Assembly (NCBI RefSeq): GCF_003075435.1
Contig: NZ_QCZJ01000037.1
Span: 1 to 44,545 of the forward strand
DNA: 44,545 nt
Reading direction: 5' to 3'
Source of the DNA: Terrimonas sp.
GTDB lineage: Bacteria > Bacteroidota > Bacteroidia > Chitinophagales > Chitinophagaceae
Every line of letters starts with the position of its first letter. Positions within the stretch are counted from its first letter, which is position 1. A program made the translations under genes and the position numbers. The notes under the pieces are model-generated. The model saw nothing but the letters and a program-made list of their open reading frames with translations, was not told the DNA's origin and ran no database searches. This document shows positions 1 to 8,811 of this stretch, in pieces.

Positions 1-87
1 TGCCGGAAAGGTTTTGTGGTATCTTTTTCCATAACATGCAATATGCTCATCAACTCTTATACCTTTTCTATTTTTAATTATTAACAT
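1..87 (-). CDS. possible 5' fragment of an unidentified gene, cut by the window edge
   Basis: On the minus strand an ATG at 87-85 opens a frame that stays open to the window edge (29 codons, beginning MLIIKNRKGIRVDEHIAC). It follows the methylase stop codon at 136-134 by 46 bases on the same strand, so it could be a gene co-transcribed with the methylase, for instance a restriction enzyme or another partner. A second open frame with ATG at 54-52 or 32-30 overlaps it (MSILHVMEKDTTKPFR). No family can be recognised from so few residues and no ribosome binding site is seen. The fragment may equally be non-coding. Confidence 0.25.
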   Translation of the reverse strand, partial: MLIIKNRKGIRVDEHIACYGKRYHKTFPA

Positions 88-133
88 ATGTGCATATCGT
101 TTAATACAAGAGGCCTATTGTCGCCTCAGGCAA

Positions 134-928
134 CTATACCCCATGGCTATAATGCAATCCAACATCATCACTCAATATCAACAACTCCTTAGAACTTTTA
201 TCCTTACTCATTCCATATTTCCAGCCAGGCTTAACTATTTTAAATCTGCTATACATCTTTCTTACTTCATCACAGTCGTTGTAAGATAAAATCCATTTAT
301 TTCTTTTGCTTAATATATCAACAAGTTCCTCATGGTCAAAACCTTTATGCGCATCGCCCTTCTTTCCATACAAAGCACTTTTTATGAGATAAGGTGGGTC
401 GAGGTAGGCAAATTCATCTGCGTGTTTTAAAAGTGACACTTTATAGTCAGCTTCTGCAATAATGATATCAGAATTGTGGAAATTCCTCAATCGTTCAATC
501 GCTGTTTTAGTAAATCGCGGGTGCCCCGGCGACATACCGCCTGATAAAGTAGCGCCTGAAAACGAGGAGCGGTTCAGTACATAATAAGCTGCCGCCCGTT
601 GCAACTTTGTTTCTAATGTGGTATGTGTTTGCTGTAATTTGTAAAATTCATGTTTGGGTAAAGGAAAATACTTTTCTACTTCGTCAGCCAATACTCCCGG
701 TTGCTCTAAAGTGCATTGCCAAAATTCAACCAGCGGCATAAAAATATCGTAACCATATACTTTAACTCCACGGGCTGCCAGTGATAGCTCTACGGATGCG
801 CCGCCGATAAATGGGGAAACAAGCGTTTTTAAATCTTTGGGGAAAAATGGTAAAAGAAAAGATACAGCCCTTGTTTTGCCACCCGGGTAACGAAGTATTG
901 ATTTTTCGCTGTATGTAGTATAAGTCAC
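134..928 (-). CDS. Dam-type DNA adenine N6-methyltransferase
   Basis: The 264-residue protein is a D12-class (alpha group) DNA adenine methylase, which transfers a methyl group from S-adenosylmethionine to N6 of adenine. The cofactor-binding motif is RYPGGKTRA at residues 13-21 (usual family form KxxGGK), followed by PFIGGASVEL around 39-48. The catalytic DPPY motif is at 177-180. The length matches Dam/M.DpnIIA-like enzymes (about 260-285 residues), whose usual target is GATC, but the target here cannot be read from sequence. No restriction endonuclease is visible on the upstream side; the downstream side is cut by the window edge after 133 bases. It could therefore be an orphan methylase or half of a restriction-modification pair. 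The region upstream of the start is rich in inverted repeats. Confidence 0.9.
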   Translation of the reverse strand: MTYTTYSEKSILRYPGGKTRAVSFLLPFFPKDLKTLVSPFIGGASVELSLAARGVKVYGYDIFMPLVEFWQCTLEQPGVLADEVEKYFPLPKHEFYKLQQTHTTLETKLQRAAAYYVLNRSSFSGATLSGGMSPGHPRFTKTAIERLRNFHNSDIIIAEADYKVSLLKHADEFAYLDPPYLIKSALYGKKGDAHKGFDHEELVDILSKRNKWILSYNDCDEVRKMYSRFKIVKPGWKYGMSKDKSSKELLILSDDVGLHYSHGV

Positions 929-997
929 AGGCGGCAGGTATGTGATTGTAAACTAAAGTTATGATAAACTGCGGGAAGTTGGAACGCTCCAAAAAAA

Positions 998-1142
998 GCC
1001 ACAAATACACAGCGGCATACAAAGAGGTCACGGCATTGCATAAAGAATAATAATAAAAATGCTTTGAGTAACTTTGTGTATTCTTCGTGTCCCTCTGTGG
1101 CGAATGATATATTCCCGAAAATTCGTGCATTCGTGGCAAAAG
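998..1142. repeat. imperfect inverted repeat of the CTTTGTGT/CTGTGG intergenic type
   Basis: The 241-base gap between the methylase and the desaturase holds no convincing gene. Its left arm (998-1027) reads on the minus strand as CTCTTTGTATGCC followed by GCTGTGTATTTGTGGC. The right arm (1072-1101) on the plus strand contains CTTTGTGTATTCTTCGTGTC and CTCTGTGGC. The two arms are imperfect inverted copies. A related element, ATTCGTGCATTCGTGGCAAA, follows at 1121-1140. Similar words recur between genes of many Bacteroidota from general experience, but here this is read by eye only. Function is unknown; folding into a long imperfect hairpin is possible. Confidence 0.5.
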
Positions 1143-1169
1143 ATATATCACGTTATAAGGATACAGGCA

Positions 1170-2276
1170 CTACGCAGCCGTACGTTCAAATCCGTTTACC
1201 TGCTCAACCGGCTTTTGCCCCAACTGCTTCATAAATTTAAAGTGAGAAACAACCGCCCCTCCGAACGTTGGGAAATAATTATAATACAAGCCAAATTCCT
1301 GGCAGGTTTTCGCAACTATTTTGCTGATCTCGGGATAGTGCACATGGCTTATACGCGGGAACAGGTGATGCTCAATCTGGAAATTCAACCCTCCTACTAA
1401 CCATGATAGTACTTTATTATTGGCTCCAAAATCGGCAGTGGTTTTTACCTGGTGTATCGCCCATTCGTTTTCTATCTTTTTTGGTTCAATGCCTGCAAAA
1501 TCAAATTCGGCATGTTCAACCACGTGCGCCAGCTGAAATACCAGCGCCAGCGTTAAACCCAATACAAAGTGCATTACCAGGAAGCCCAGCAGCCATGCCT
1601 GCCAGCCTACAACAGCTATAGGAATTACAACAGTAAAAGCAACATACAATGCTTTTGAGATCCAGAAGGTAGCATGTTCTTTAAAGTCCATCGGCTTAAG
1701 TGGCGTAGTATATACTTTCTTGGTAACGTATTTTATATAATCTGTAATAAATAAAAGAAACAGTGACGTAAACCCGTAAAGGAAGAACATATAATAATGC
1801 TGGTATCGATGAGGCGGATACCATTTTTGCGTAGAGCACTCTCTCATAAATGGCTTATTATTAATGTCATCATCAATACCATCAATATTGGTATAGGTAT
1901 GGTGAACGATATTGTGCTTCAGCTTCCAGAAAAACGCGTTACCGCCAAGCGCGTTCATGGTAAGCCCCATCACGTCATTAACCCATCCTTTTTTGGAATA
2001 GCTGCCATGGCAGGCATCGTGCATGATGTTAAAACCAATGCTTGCCAGCGTAAAACCAAATAAACCGCTTAATACCACACCCCAGAATATATTTAAAGGC
2101 AAAAACAATAATGCGCAATATATTAATACGGATGCGGGAATAAGTATAAACGTTTTAAGGTAAAGCTTCCAGTTACCGGTTTTTTCAATATTGTTATCAA
2201 TAAAGTACTGGTCAACGTTTGCTTTAAGCGCGTTGAAGAATACTTTGTTCTTGTTGTTGAAGGTTACTTTATACAT
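1170..2276 (-). CDS. membrane fatty acid desaturase
   Basis: The 368-residue protein is an integral membrane di-iron desaturase that introduces a double bond into an acyl chain of a lipid or acyl-CoA. It has the three histidine boxes of the family: HDACH at 86-90, HNIVHH at 121-126 and QIEHH at 300-304. The final box begins with Gln (QxxHH), the form typical of linoleoyl-CoA/front-end-like and many bacterial acyl-lipid desaturases. Hydrophobic segments lie around 43-85 and 170-245, on both sides of the second box. There is no fused cytochrome b5 domain, so an external electron donor is needed. The gene stands alone between the methylase and apaG, all on the minus strand but with gaps over 170 bases. 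The position of the double bond cannot be inferred. Confidence 0.9.
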   Translation of the reverse strand: MYKVTFNNKNKVFFNALKANVDQYFIDNNIEKTGNWKLYLKTFILIPASVLIYCALLFLPLNIFWGVVLSGLFGFTLASIGFNIMHDACHGSYSKKGWVNDVMGLTMNALGGNAFFWKLKHNIVHHTYTNIDGIDDDINNKPFMRECSTQKWYPPHRYQHYYMFFLYGFTSLFLLFITDYIKYVTKKVYTTPLKPMDFKEHATFWISKALYVAFTVVIPIAVVGWQAWLLGFLVMHFVLGLTLALVFQLAHVVEHAEFDFAGIEPKKIENEWAIHQVKTTADFGANNKVLSWLVGGLNFQIEHHLFPRISHVHYPEISKIVAKTCQEFGLYYNYFPTFGGAVVSHFKFMKQLGQKPVEQVNGFERTAA

Positions 2277-2452
2277 TAATTGCTGTTTACCATTGCTATA
2301 AAGTTCCCATTTATATGCAATGGAGATTTACTAATAACGGAATTTTTCCCGTTTACTGCGTATCACTGAAAAATATATTTCCGGAAAGAAAGATATCTGG
2401 TAGTTGCGACGAACGGGTGTGCAAAGGTAATCCTTAAAATCGGAAAATTTGT

Positions 2453-2839
2453 TTAATTCATCTTAAAAGGCACAATCATGTCGAACATGGGTATTTTTAC
2501 CTCAAATTGCTTTTTAGACGTAACATTTTCCATGGCGTATGTACCATACATTTTACCCATTTCTGTGCGGAGATTACAGCCGCTGACATATTGGTATTGC
2601 TCGCCGGGGTTAATTTGCGGCTGAACGCCTACAACACCCTCTCCTTCCACCTCCCGGTGAGTACCATTACTGTCAAATATATACCAATGCCTGCGAAGGA
2701 GCCGGACCGGAAAAGCATTATTATTCTGCAATGTGATGCGGTAAGCAAACATAAATTCACCACTCACGGGGTTGCTGTAATCGGGCTGGTAGAAAGTTTC
2801 AACCGTTACAATTACCCCTTCAGTGACTTTTGATGCCAT
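2453..2839 (-). CDS. apaG: ApaG protein
   Basis: The 128-residue product matches ApaG along its whole length, a small single-domain immunoglobulin-like beta-sandwich protein. Typical features are the run FAYRITLQNNN near 31-41, RRHWYIFDSNG near 49-59, the segment VVGVQPQINPGEQYQYVSGC near 69-88 and the closing MYGTYAME...F.V.IPMFDMIVP. In enterobacteria apaG lies beside apaH and ksgA and has been linked to cobalt resistance and magnesium efflux. Here it is isolated and divergent from the isocitrate dehydrogenase gene, with 161 bases between the two starts. The biochemical role of ApaG is still poorly defined, so only the family assignment is certain. Confidence 0.92.
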   Translation of the reverse strand: MASKVTEGVIVTVETFYQPDYSNPVSGEFMFAYRITLQNNNAFPVRLLRRHWYIFDSNGTHREVEGEGVVGVQPQINPGEQYQYVSGCNLRTEMGKMYGTYAMENVTSKKQFEVKIPMFDMIVPFKMN

Positions 2840-2908
2840 TGCTGCTATAAAGTTTACGCTAAAAATAACGAAAAACTACGATAGCCTAAGGTAATTTATC
2901 TATAAATT

Positions 2909-2941
2909 TTGTGCTACTGTATAAAAACACATTTACCTTTG
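2909..2941 (+). promoter_or_regulatory. Bacteroidota-type promoter for isocitrate dehydrogenase
   Basis: TTG at 2909-2911 and TACCTTTG at 2934-2941 are separated by 22 bases and match the Bacteroidota primary sigma factor consensus (TTG, about 17-23 bases, TAnnTTTG). Transcription would start near 2945-2950 and give a leader of about 50 bases before the ATG at 3001. Confidence 0.5.
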
Positions 2942-3000
2942 CGACTCTATCACAACATTTCTTGCCCGGATTTGTTTAATGACCAATTAAATTTTTGTAA

Positions 3001-4452
3001 ATGAAAATAGCTGTAGCTAAAGGCGATGGTATAGGCCCGGAAATCATGGATGCCGTTTTGCGCATTTTTGAAGCCAATAAAGTTCCGCTTGAATATGAGT
3101 TTGTAGACATGGGCAAGTGGGTGTTTGATAAAGGGTTCTCCAATGGTATGACTCCCGAAGCGCAAAAGGCTATCGAATCGCTGGGATTATTATTTAAAGG
3201 GCCTATGGAAACACCTAAAGGCAAGGGCGTTAAAAGTATTAATGTAACAGCAAGAAAAACATGGAACACTTTTGCCAATAAAAGAGTATTTCAATCGCTG
3301 CATGGAGTTGATACTGTTTTTTCAAAGGCAGGCATACCAATAGATATTACAGTTGTGAGAGAGAATATTGAAGATACTTACGGCGGTATTGAACATATGC
3401 TTACCCATGATGTGGCTTTAAGCCGCAGGATGATCACCAGGCCCGGTAGCCTCCAGGTAATCCGTTATGCATTTGAAATGGCAAAGCAAAAAAAGGCCAG
3501 GCGCATAACCTGCGGACACAAGGCTAATATTATGAAAATAACGGATGGTTTATTCCTTGATTGCTTTTATGAAGTAGCTAAAGAATACCCTGAGTTAAAA
3601 GCAGACGATATTATTGTGGATGATCTTTGTATGAAACTGGTTACCAAACCGGATAGTTTTGATGTGGTGGTTTTAACCAATCTGCAGGGCGATATTGTTT
3701 CTGACCTGTGCGCAGGATTGGTGGGTGGTTTAGGGTTTGCTCCTTCTGCCAATATTGGCGACCATATTTCTATTTTTGAAGCTGTGCATGGTACGGCACC
3801 TGATATTGCAGGTAAAAATATCGCCAATCCTACAGCGTTGCTGCTTAGCGGTATATCTATGCTGATGCACGTTGGGCTTACAGAAAATGCCGGCATAATT
3901 GAGAACGCGTTATTATATACTTTAGAAAGTGGTATACATACCGGGGATTTTGGCGACAAATCAAAACCTTCTGTAAATACAACTGAATTTGCCGATGCCG
4001 TTATCAGCAATTTTGGAAAACAACCTGTTGTTAATCCAAAACCAATAATGCCGAATAAGCCCGGTACTCCTACTCCATTTAAGCTGCAGCAAAATGCAAT
4101 GATGGAATCAAAAGAAGAAGGAAATGAAACGATCGTGGGCGTAGATTTTTTTATTGAAAGTAATGAACAGCCGCAATCTATTGCGGTTAAATGCGAGCGG
4201 CATGGTGGCGTTAAGTTTAAGCTGATTAATATCAGCAACCGCGGTACGCAGGTTTGGCCAACAGGCTCGGTATACACCAACCTGGTAAACGTGTATAATG
4301 TACGTTTTGAAACTTTGGATGGAGAACCATTAAATCAGCAGGATATTTTGGGCTTATATATAAGCTTAAGCGGAAACTTTAAAGTTTGCTCTTCAGAATT
4401 ATTAAATCAATGGGGGGAGAGAAAAGGATATAGCCTGGCACAGGGGCAGTGA
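3001..4452 (+). CDS. icd: NADP-type isocitrate dehydrogenase, Thermus/Rickettsia-like long form
   Basis: The 483-residue enzyme oxidatively decarboxylates isocitrate to 2-oxoglutarate in the TCA cycle. The N-terminal part carries the beta-decarboxylating dehydrogenase fold: GDGIGPEIM at 9-17, the substrate loop with TARKTWN, VRENIEDTYGG, and the signature LTNLQGDIVSDLCAGLVGGLG. The motif FEAVHGTAPDIAGKNIANPTA forms the cofactor pocket. After about residue 335 there is an extra C-terminal domain of about 140 residues, as in the Thermus thermophilus enzyme (about 496 residues), in contrast to the roughly 415-residue E. coli enzyme. NADP preference is assumed from the subfamily and has not been tested. 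The gene is single, with its own promoter, divergent from apaG. Confidence 0.9.
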   Translation: MKIAVAKGDGIGPEIMDAVLRIFEANKVPLEYEFVDMGKWVFDKGFSNGMTPEAQKAIESLGLLFKGPMETPKGKGVKSINVTARKTWNTFANKRVFQSLHGVDTVFSKAGIPIDITVVRENIEDTYGGIEHMLTHDVALSRRMITRPGSLQVIRYAFEMAKQKKARRITCGHKANIMKITDGLFLDCFYEVAKEYPELKADDIIVDDLCMKLVTKPDSFDVVVLTNLQGDIVSDLCAGLVGGLGFAPSANIGDHISIFEAVHGTAPDIAGKNIANPTALLLSGISMLMHVGLTENAGIIENALLYTLESGIHTGDFGDKSKPSVNTTEFADAVISNFGKQPVVNPKPIMPNKPGTPTPFKLQQNAMMESKEEGNETIVGVDFFIESNEQPQSIAVKCERHGGVKFKLINISNRGTQVWPTGSVYTNLVNVYNVRFETLDGEPLNQQDILGLYISLSGNFKVCSSELLNQWGERKGYSLAQGQ

Positions 4453-4464
4453 GGATTGAGCTAT

Positions 4465-4605
4465 GGGCGGTGGGCTATTTCATGCAATTGAAAATTATTA
4501 CTTGTAACAGCAGGGGCAAAGAACACCCGGCTCAATCTTTATAAAAATCATTGCTCATAGCCTGAACAAAATGCCTCATAGTTCCCCGCCCATTGCCCAC
4601 CGCCC
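4465..4605. repeat. GC-rich inverted repeat GGGCGGTGGGC / GCCCACCGCCC
   Basis: In the 266-base gap after the isocitrate dehydrogenase gene, the 11-base word GGGCGGTGGGC (4465-4475) returns as an exact inverted copy, GCCCACCGCCC, at 4595-4605. Both are joined to an AGCTAT/ATAGCT word (4459-4464 and 4613-4618). A similar GGTGGGCGGCGG ... AGCTAT word lies after rodA at about 15050-15068. It may be a short interspersed repeat or a transcript-end structure. There is no T-tract directly after either arm, so a classical terminator is unlikely. Confidence 0.5.
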
Positions 4606-4718
4606 ACAACCGATAGCTCCTGCCCCTCGTTAATCAACGTTAAAACATTTTTTACCCACTAAACCTTGCTTACCTGTGCGGGTCTATCTGCTATCATTCA
4701 TTTAAAAAAAAACAACTC

Positions 4719-5399
4719 ATGAAAAAGATAGTATTAGGAACCTTGGCTTTAATGATTGGTATTGCAGGTTTACAGGCACAGGACAAAACTGATAAAGCTC
4801 CTCCGTCAAAACCTGTTTATGGTAAGCATCATGGTAAACGCGGTATGCATGGTAAGCATGATGTAAACTATAAAAAGCTGAATCTTACACAGGATCAGCA
4901 GGATCAGATGAAAAAAATCAACGCGGATTTTAAAAGTAAAATGGATGAGCTGAAAAAATCAGAAGCCACCATTACAGTTAAAAATTATAAAGAAAAAAGG
5001 CAGGCAATTGCCAAACAACACCGTGATCAGGTACAAAATGTACTTACCAAAGAACAAAAAGATCAGTTGGCAAAAATGCACAGCGAAAGGGGTAAGACAT
5101 TTGGGAAAGGACCCCGCAAAGGGTTTGAAGGCGGACCTGGCAGGGGAATGGATAAAATGAAAGCTGAACTTGGCTTATCAGACGAACAAACTGCAAAAAT
5201 GAAAACATTGCAGGAAGATACAAGAGCAAAAATGAAAAGTATTCGTGAGAATCAATCATTGAGTGAGGATGCGAAAAAGCAACAGGTGATGGCTGCATTT
5301 AAAGATCAGCGTGAGGGTATGAACAAAATTCTTACACCGGAACAACAAAAGAAAATGGAAAGCATGAGACCTAAACACATGCATCGCGAAGCAAAATAA
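4719..5399 (+). CDS. exported LTxxQ-motif protein, Spy/CpxP-like
   Basis: The 226-residue protein begins with a clear signal peptide (residues 1-20, ending in LQA before Q21), so it is probably periplasmic. The mature part is strongly basic and helical, with two LTxxQ-type modules: LNLTQDQQDQMKKI near 54-67 and LGLSDEQTAKMK near 150-161, the second followed by LTPEQQKKM near 206-214. A His/Gly/Lys-rich stretch (residues 30-48) lies before the first module and a Gly/Arg-rich linker separates the two. The fold resembles CpxP/Spy, which act as periplasmic chaperones or sense envelope stress in enterobacteria; the role here is inferred. It is a single gene with a strong terminator directly after it. 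Confidence 0.75.
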   Translation: MKKIVLGTLALMIGIAGLQAQDKTDKAPPSKPVYGKHHGKRGMHGKHDVNYKKLNLTQDQQDQMKKINADFKSKMDELKKSEATITVKNYKEKRQAIAKQHRDQVQNVLTKEQKDQLAKMHSERGKTFGKGPRKGFEGGPGRGMDKMKAELGLSDEQTAKMKTLQEDTRAKMKSIRENQSLSEDAKKQQVMAAFKDQREGMNKILTPEQQKKMESMRPKHMHREAK

Positions 5400-5431
5400 T
5401 TTTAATGTGGGATTATAGCGTGTTTAATGCC

Positions 5432-5460
5432 GGGCTGCCTGAAAGAGCAGCCCTTTTTTT
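5432..5460 (+). terminator. intrinsic terminator of the LTxxQ protein gene
   Basis: The 7-bp GC-rich stem GGGCTGC (5432-5438) and GCAGCCC (5447-5453) with an 8-base loop is followed at once by seven T (5454-5460). It lies 32 bases after the stop codon. The rest of the gap to 5666 shows no gene. Confidence 0.9.
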
Positions 5461-5666
5461 AAAAGCCTCCCTCCTCCTGCTCTTCAAAGGAAAGAAGGCG
5501 GTATTTAACTGCCAATTCAGCCATCGTATTTCTACTGTTCAGGCATCAGCCTCTTCATATTTTTTCAGCTTTAAACATCTCGTATAAAGCGCAGCCTGAA
5601 TAATATAAAATATGTATACCGGGAAGCTGCCGACAGGCTGGCTCCGGGATGCGGGAAGGGGCATTG

Positions 5667-7370
5667 CTATTCCATCATCATCTTCTGCAGCTTCTTTGTA
5701 AGCAGAAATAGTACAATTGCCGCTATACCTGCGAGAAAAACAAAAAACATAAAGAAGTCGTAAAGGTTATGCATCTCATATCCAAGAAAGTTGGTTGCTT
5801 TTCCTCCGTCGGGGTAAAATGAACTTAATACACCTGCAAGTTTATTTCCAAAAGCATTAGCAGTAAACCATATTGCCATTAATAAAGAAGAGAACTTAAG
5901 CGGCGATAGTTTATTTACCAGGGACATACCAATGGGGGATAAACATAATTCACCAGCCGTATGCAGCGCATACATACCGGTGAGCCATATCATACTTACT
6001 TTAATACCGGGTGCAACATTGCTAACCCCTTTTGCTATCCACAAATAGCCAAGCGCTAATAAAAATAAGCCCCACGCCATTTTTGTTGGAGAGGAAGGCT
6101 CTCTTTTTCCAAGCTTCAGCCAAAGCCAGGCAAAAAATGGCGCGAACAAAACTACAAATGCTGAATTAAGCGACTGAAACCAGCTTGCAGGAATTTCTTT
6201 AATGTTTACATCAATGCCTTTTGTAAGGAGATATACATTAACAATAATTATAACTGCAAGAAACAATAATAAAAGTCCGTACACGGTAATACGTAATTCC
6301 CTGTCGAAAGCGGAGGCAAGATTTTTTGCGCCTTTTTTATACAGCGTATAAATAAAATAAATACATGCCGCTGATAATGTTGCTATCAGCCAGGTTGGGA
6401 TGCGCAGTCCGAGAGTCCTGTCTGTTTGTTCGTCTGCAAATAGCGTAAGTGATGCACCGGCCTGCTCAAATGCTGCCCAGAAAAAGATCACGAAAAAGCA
6501 CACTACAAAAATCACCAGTACTTTGTTTTTTTCTATCTGGTTGAGCGTTTTGTCCATAAAAATAATAGCGGGTATAATTACTATACAAGCTACCAGCAAA
6601 TAAAAGAGGTAATTGATCCTGGTATCAAGATACAGTAACCCGATACATGCCAATGCAAGAACCGCCAAACCCAATATGGTTGGCAAGGGCGATGTCATGA
6701 TTTTGGGGCTGTTGGCAGGCACCAGGCCCAGCACATTCTTATCAGGGTCAACAACGTATTTATGCTGATATAGTTTTTGAACGATCACACTTATCACCAT
6801 ACCTATGCCCGCAATTAAAAACGCCCACCTGAAATCAGACGGGTCGCCGGTATCGCCAAATAATCCGCAGATGAATGGACCTAATGCACCGCCTGTATTA
6901 ATGCCCATATAAAAAATAGTATAGGCTGCATCTTTCCTGTGATCATTTTTAGGATATAGCTGCCCTACAAGCGACGAAATATTAGGCTTAAAAAAGCCAT
7001 TCCCTGCAATCATTAATCCAAGCCCGGAAAAAAATAAAACCGAAGAAATATCAGGTGCGCTTTTATATAAAGTTCCGCAGGCAAATAAAATCAATTCACC
7101 AATGGCCATTACTATACCTCCGGCAATAATTGAGCGGCGGTTTCCCCAATACCTGTCTGCAATAAAGCCGCCCAGCAAAGGAGTAAGGTATATCAGGCTT
7201 AAATAGCTGCCATAAAGATTTGATGCGAACGCTTTATCAAACAAAAGCGCTTTGGTCATAAACAGCACCAGCATGGCCCGCATGCCGTAAAAATTAAAAC
7301 GTTCCCACATTTCCGTTGCAAACAAAATGTATAGTCCCTTTGGGTGTCCTTTGGCCGGGGTATTATTCAT
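5667..7370 (-). CDS. POT/PTR-family proton-dependent oligopeptide transporter
   Basis: The 567-residue inner-membrane protein belongs to the proton-dependent oligopeptide transporter family (major facilitator fold). The proton-coupling signature ExxERF is present as EMWERF at residues 20-25, followed by FYGMRA. The second family signature, FYMGINTGGALGPFICG, lies near residue 153. Hydrophobic segments are spread over the whole length, giving at least 12-14 membrane helices. It should import di- and tripeptides together with protons. The gene is divergent from purD with 160 bases between the starts. The exact substrate range cannot be predicted. Confidence 0.92.
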   Translation of the reverse strand: MNNTPAKGHPKGLYILFATEMWERFNFYGMRAMLVLFMTKALLFDKAFASNLYGSYLSLIYLTPLLGGFIADRYWGNRRSIIAGGIVMAIGELILFACGTLYKSAPDISSVLFFSGLGLMIAGNGFFKPNISSLVGQLYPKNDHRKDAAYTIFYMGINTGGALGPFICGLFGDTGDPSDFRWAFLIAGIGMVISVIVQKLYQHKYVVDPDKNVLGLVPANSPKIMTSPLPTILGLAVLALACIGLLYLDTRINYLFYLLVACIVIIPAIIFMDKTLNQIEKNKVLVIFVVCFFVIFFWAAFEQAGASLTLFADEQTDRTLGLRIPTWLIATLSAACIYFIYTLYKKGAKNLASAFDRELRITVYGLLLLFLAVIIIVNVYLLTKGIDVNIKEIPASWFQSLNSAFVVLFAPFFAWLWLKLGKREPSSPTKMAWGLFLLALGYLWIAKGVSNVAPGIKVSMIWLTGMYALHTAGELCLSPIGMSLVNKLSPLKFSSLLMAIWFTANAFGNKLAGVLSSFYPDGGKATNFLGYEMHNLYDFFMFFVFLAGIAAIVLFLLTKKLQKMMME

Positions 7371-7530
7371 TAATAAATAATTTAATCAAAGAAGAAGTTA
7401 AGTTGAAAAGCCAATATAGCGCATATTTTGCTACATATTACTCAATGTAAATGCCCACCTGTAAAATAAATTCACTTTTAAAACGGCTATATCTCTATTT
7501 TCGCACGCATAAATTATTATAGCTCATATC

Positions 7531-8811
7531 ATGAATATTCTATTATTAGGTTCAGGTGGAAGAGAACATGCGCTGGCGTGGAAAATGAGCCAGAGCAGCC
7601 TTCTTACAAAATTATTTATTGCACCAGGCAATACCGGAACGGCATTGTGCGGAACAAATGTGAATATAGCAGCAACTGATTTCGAATCTATTAAAAAATT
7701 CTGCATAGATAATGCCATTGAAATAGTGGTTGTTGGGCCGGAGGAACCCCTTGTAAAGGGTATTTACGATTTTTTTAAAGAAGATGTTTCTGTTAATCAT
7801 ATTCCTGTGATTGGTCCATCTAAAAAAGGGGCACAACTGGAAGGCAGCAAGGCTTTTGCCAAAGCGTTTATGGAAAAGCATCATATTCCATCTGCAGGGT
7901 ACAGGGAGTTTGATGAAAGCAATTATGAAGAAGGTGTAGCGTACCTGCAGGCGCATTCTTTGCCGATAGTATTAAAAGCAGACGGGCTTGCAGCAGGTAA
8001 AGGCGTGATTATTTGCCAGAATTATATAGAAGCAGTAGCCGAATTCGAGCTGATGATACAGCAGTCAAAGTTTGGAGATGCAAGTAAAAAAGTAGTAGTA
8101 GAGGAGTTTCTTTCTGGTATAGAAATGAGCGTTTTTGTACTTACAGATGGCGTTAATTATGTAATTCTTCCTGAAGCAAAAGACTATAAGCGGATAGGGG
8201 AAGGAGACAAAGGGCTTAATACCGGCGGTATGGGAGCCATCAGCCCGGTACCATTCGCTGATGAAGCCTTCATGCAAAAAATTATTGCCCAGGTAGTTGA
8301 GCCAACAATAAAAGGAATAAGGGAAGATAAGCTGGAATATGCAGGGTTCATCTTTATAGGCATTATTAAAGTGGGTGAAGAACCGTTTGTAATTGAATAC
8401 AACTGTCGTATGGGAGATCCTGAAACTGAGGTGGTTATGCCAAGATTGCGAAATGACCTGGTGGCTTTGTTTAAGGCTGTTACCACTCAAAAACTGGATG
8501 AAGTGAACATTGAAACCGACCCGAGAAGCGCAGCTACTGTAGTAGCTGTAAGCGGCGGCTACCCCGGGGAATATGAAAAAGGCAAACCAATAGAGGGTCT
8601 CGATTTAATACAGGAAGAGGAAACAATTGTATTTCATGCCGGCACCAAACAGGAGGGAGAAACTATTGTAACGGCAGGCGGCAGAGTATTAGCAGTTACC
8701 TCTTTGGGTAATACCTTACAAAAGTCCGTTGAAAAATCGATGGCGATCCTTGAGGTTATTGAGTTTGATGGTATGCATTTCAGAAAAGATATAGGATATG
8801 AGTTTTATTAG
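7531..8811 (+). CDS. purD: phosphoribosylamine--glycine ligase
   Basis: The 426-residue enzyme joins glycine to 5-phosphoribosylamine using ATP, the second step of de novo purine synthesis. It opens with the family start MNILLLGSGGREHALAWK. The ATP-grasp region contains VLKADGLAAGKGV near 150-162 and the glycinamide synthetase signature (RIGEGDKGLNTGGMGAISPV) near 214-233. The metal-binding YNCRMGDPETE follows near 290-300. Length matches the usual 420-430 residues. It is a single gene, divergent from the peptide transporter, and no other purine gene is nearby. The stop codon overlaps the start of a repeat-rich stretch that separates it from the mreB operon. Confidence 0.95.
   Translation: MNILLLGSGGREHALAWKMSQSSLLTKLFIAPGNTGTALCGTNVNIAATDFESIKKFCIDNAIEIVVVGPEEPLVKGIYDFFKEDVSVNHIPVIGPSKKGAQLEGSKAFAKAFMEKHHIPSAGYREFDESNYEEGVAYLQAHSLPIVLKADGLAAGKGVIICQNYIEAVAEFELMIQQSKFGDASKKVVVEEFLSGIEMSVFVLTDGVNYVILPEAKDYKRIGEGDKGLNTGGMGAISPVPFADEAFMQKIIAQVVEPTIKGIREDKLEYAGFIFIGIIKVGEEPFVIEYNCRMGDPETEVVMPRLRNDLVALFKAVTTQKLDEVNIETDPRSAATVVAVSGGYPGEYEKGKPIEGLDLIQEEETIVFHAGTKQEGETIVTAGGRVLAVTSLGNTLQKSVEKSMAILEVIEFDGMHFRKDIGYEFY

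Noticed and set aside
762-1400. Two open frames (762-1151 minus, 1074-1400 plus) around the methylase/desaturase gap
   Set aside because: They overlap the ends of the methylase and desaturase genes in other frames, and their unique part is the inverted repeat of the intergenic region.
3567-4280. 237-codon open frame on the minus strand
   Set aside because: It lies entirely inside the isocitrate dehydrogenase gene and its translation is Ser/Thr/Pro-rich without any motif, as expected of an antisense shadow.
5405-5587. 60-codon plus-strand open frame after the LTxxQ protein gene
   Set aside because: It runs straight through the intrinsic terminator at 5432-5460 and its product shows no motif.
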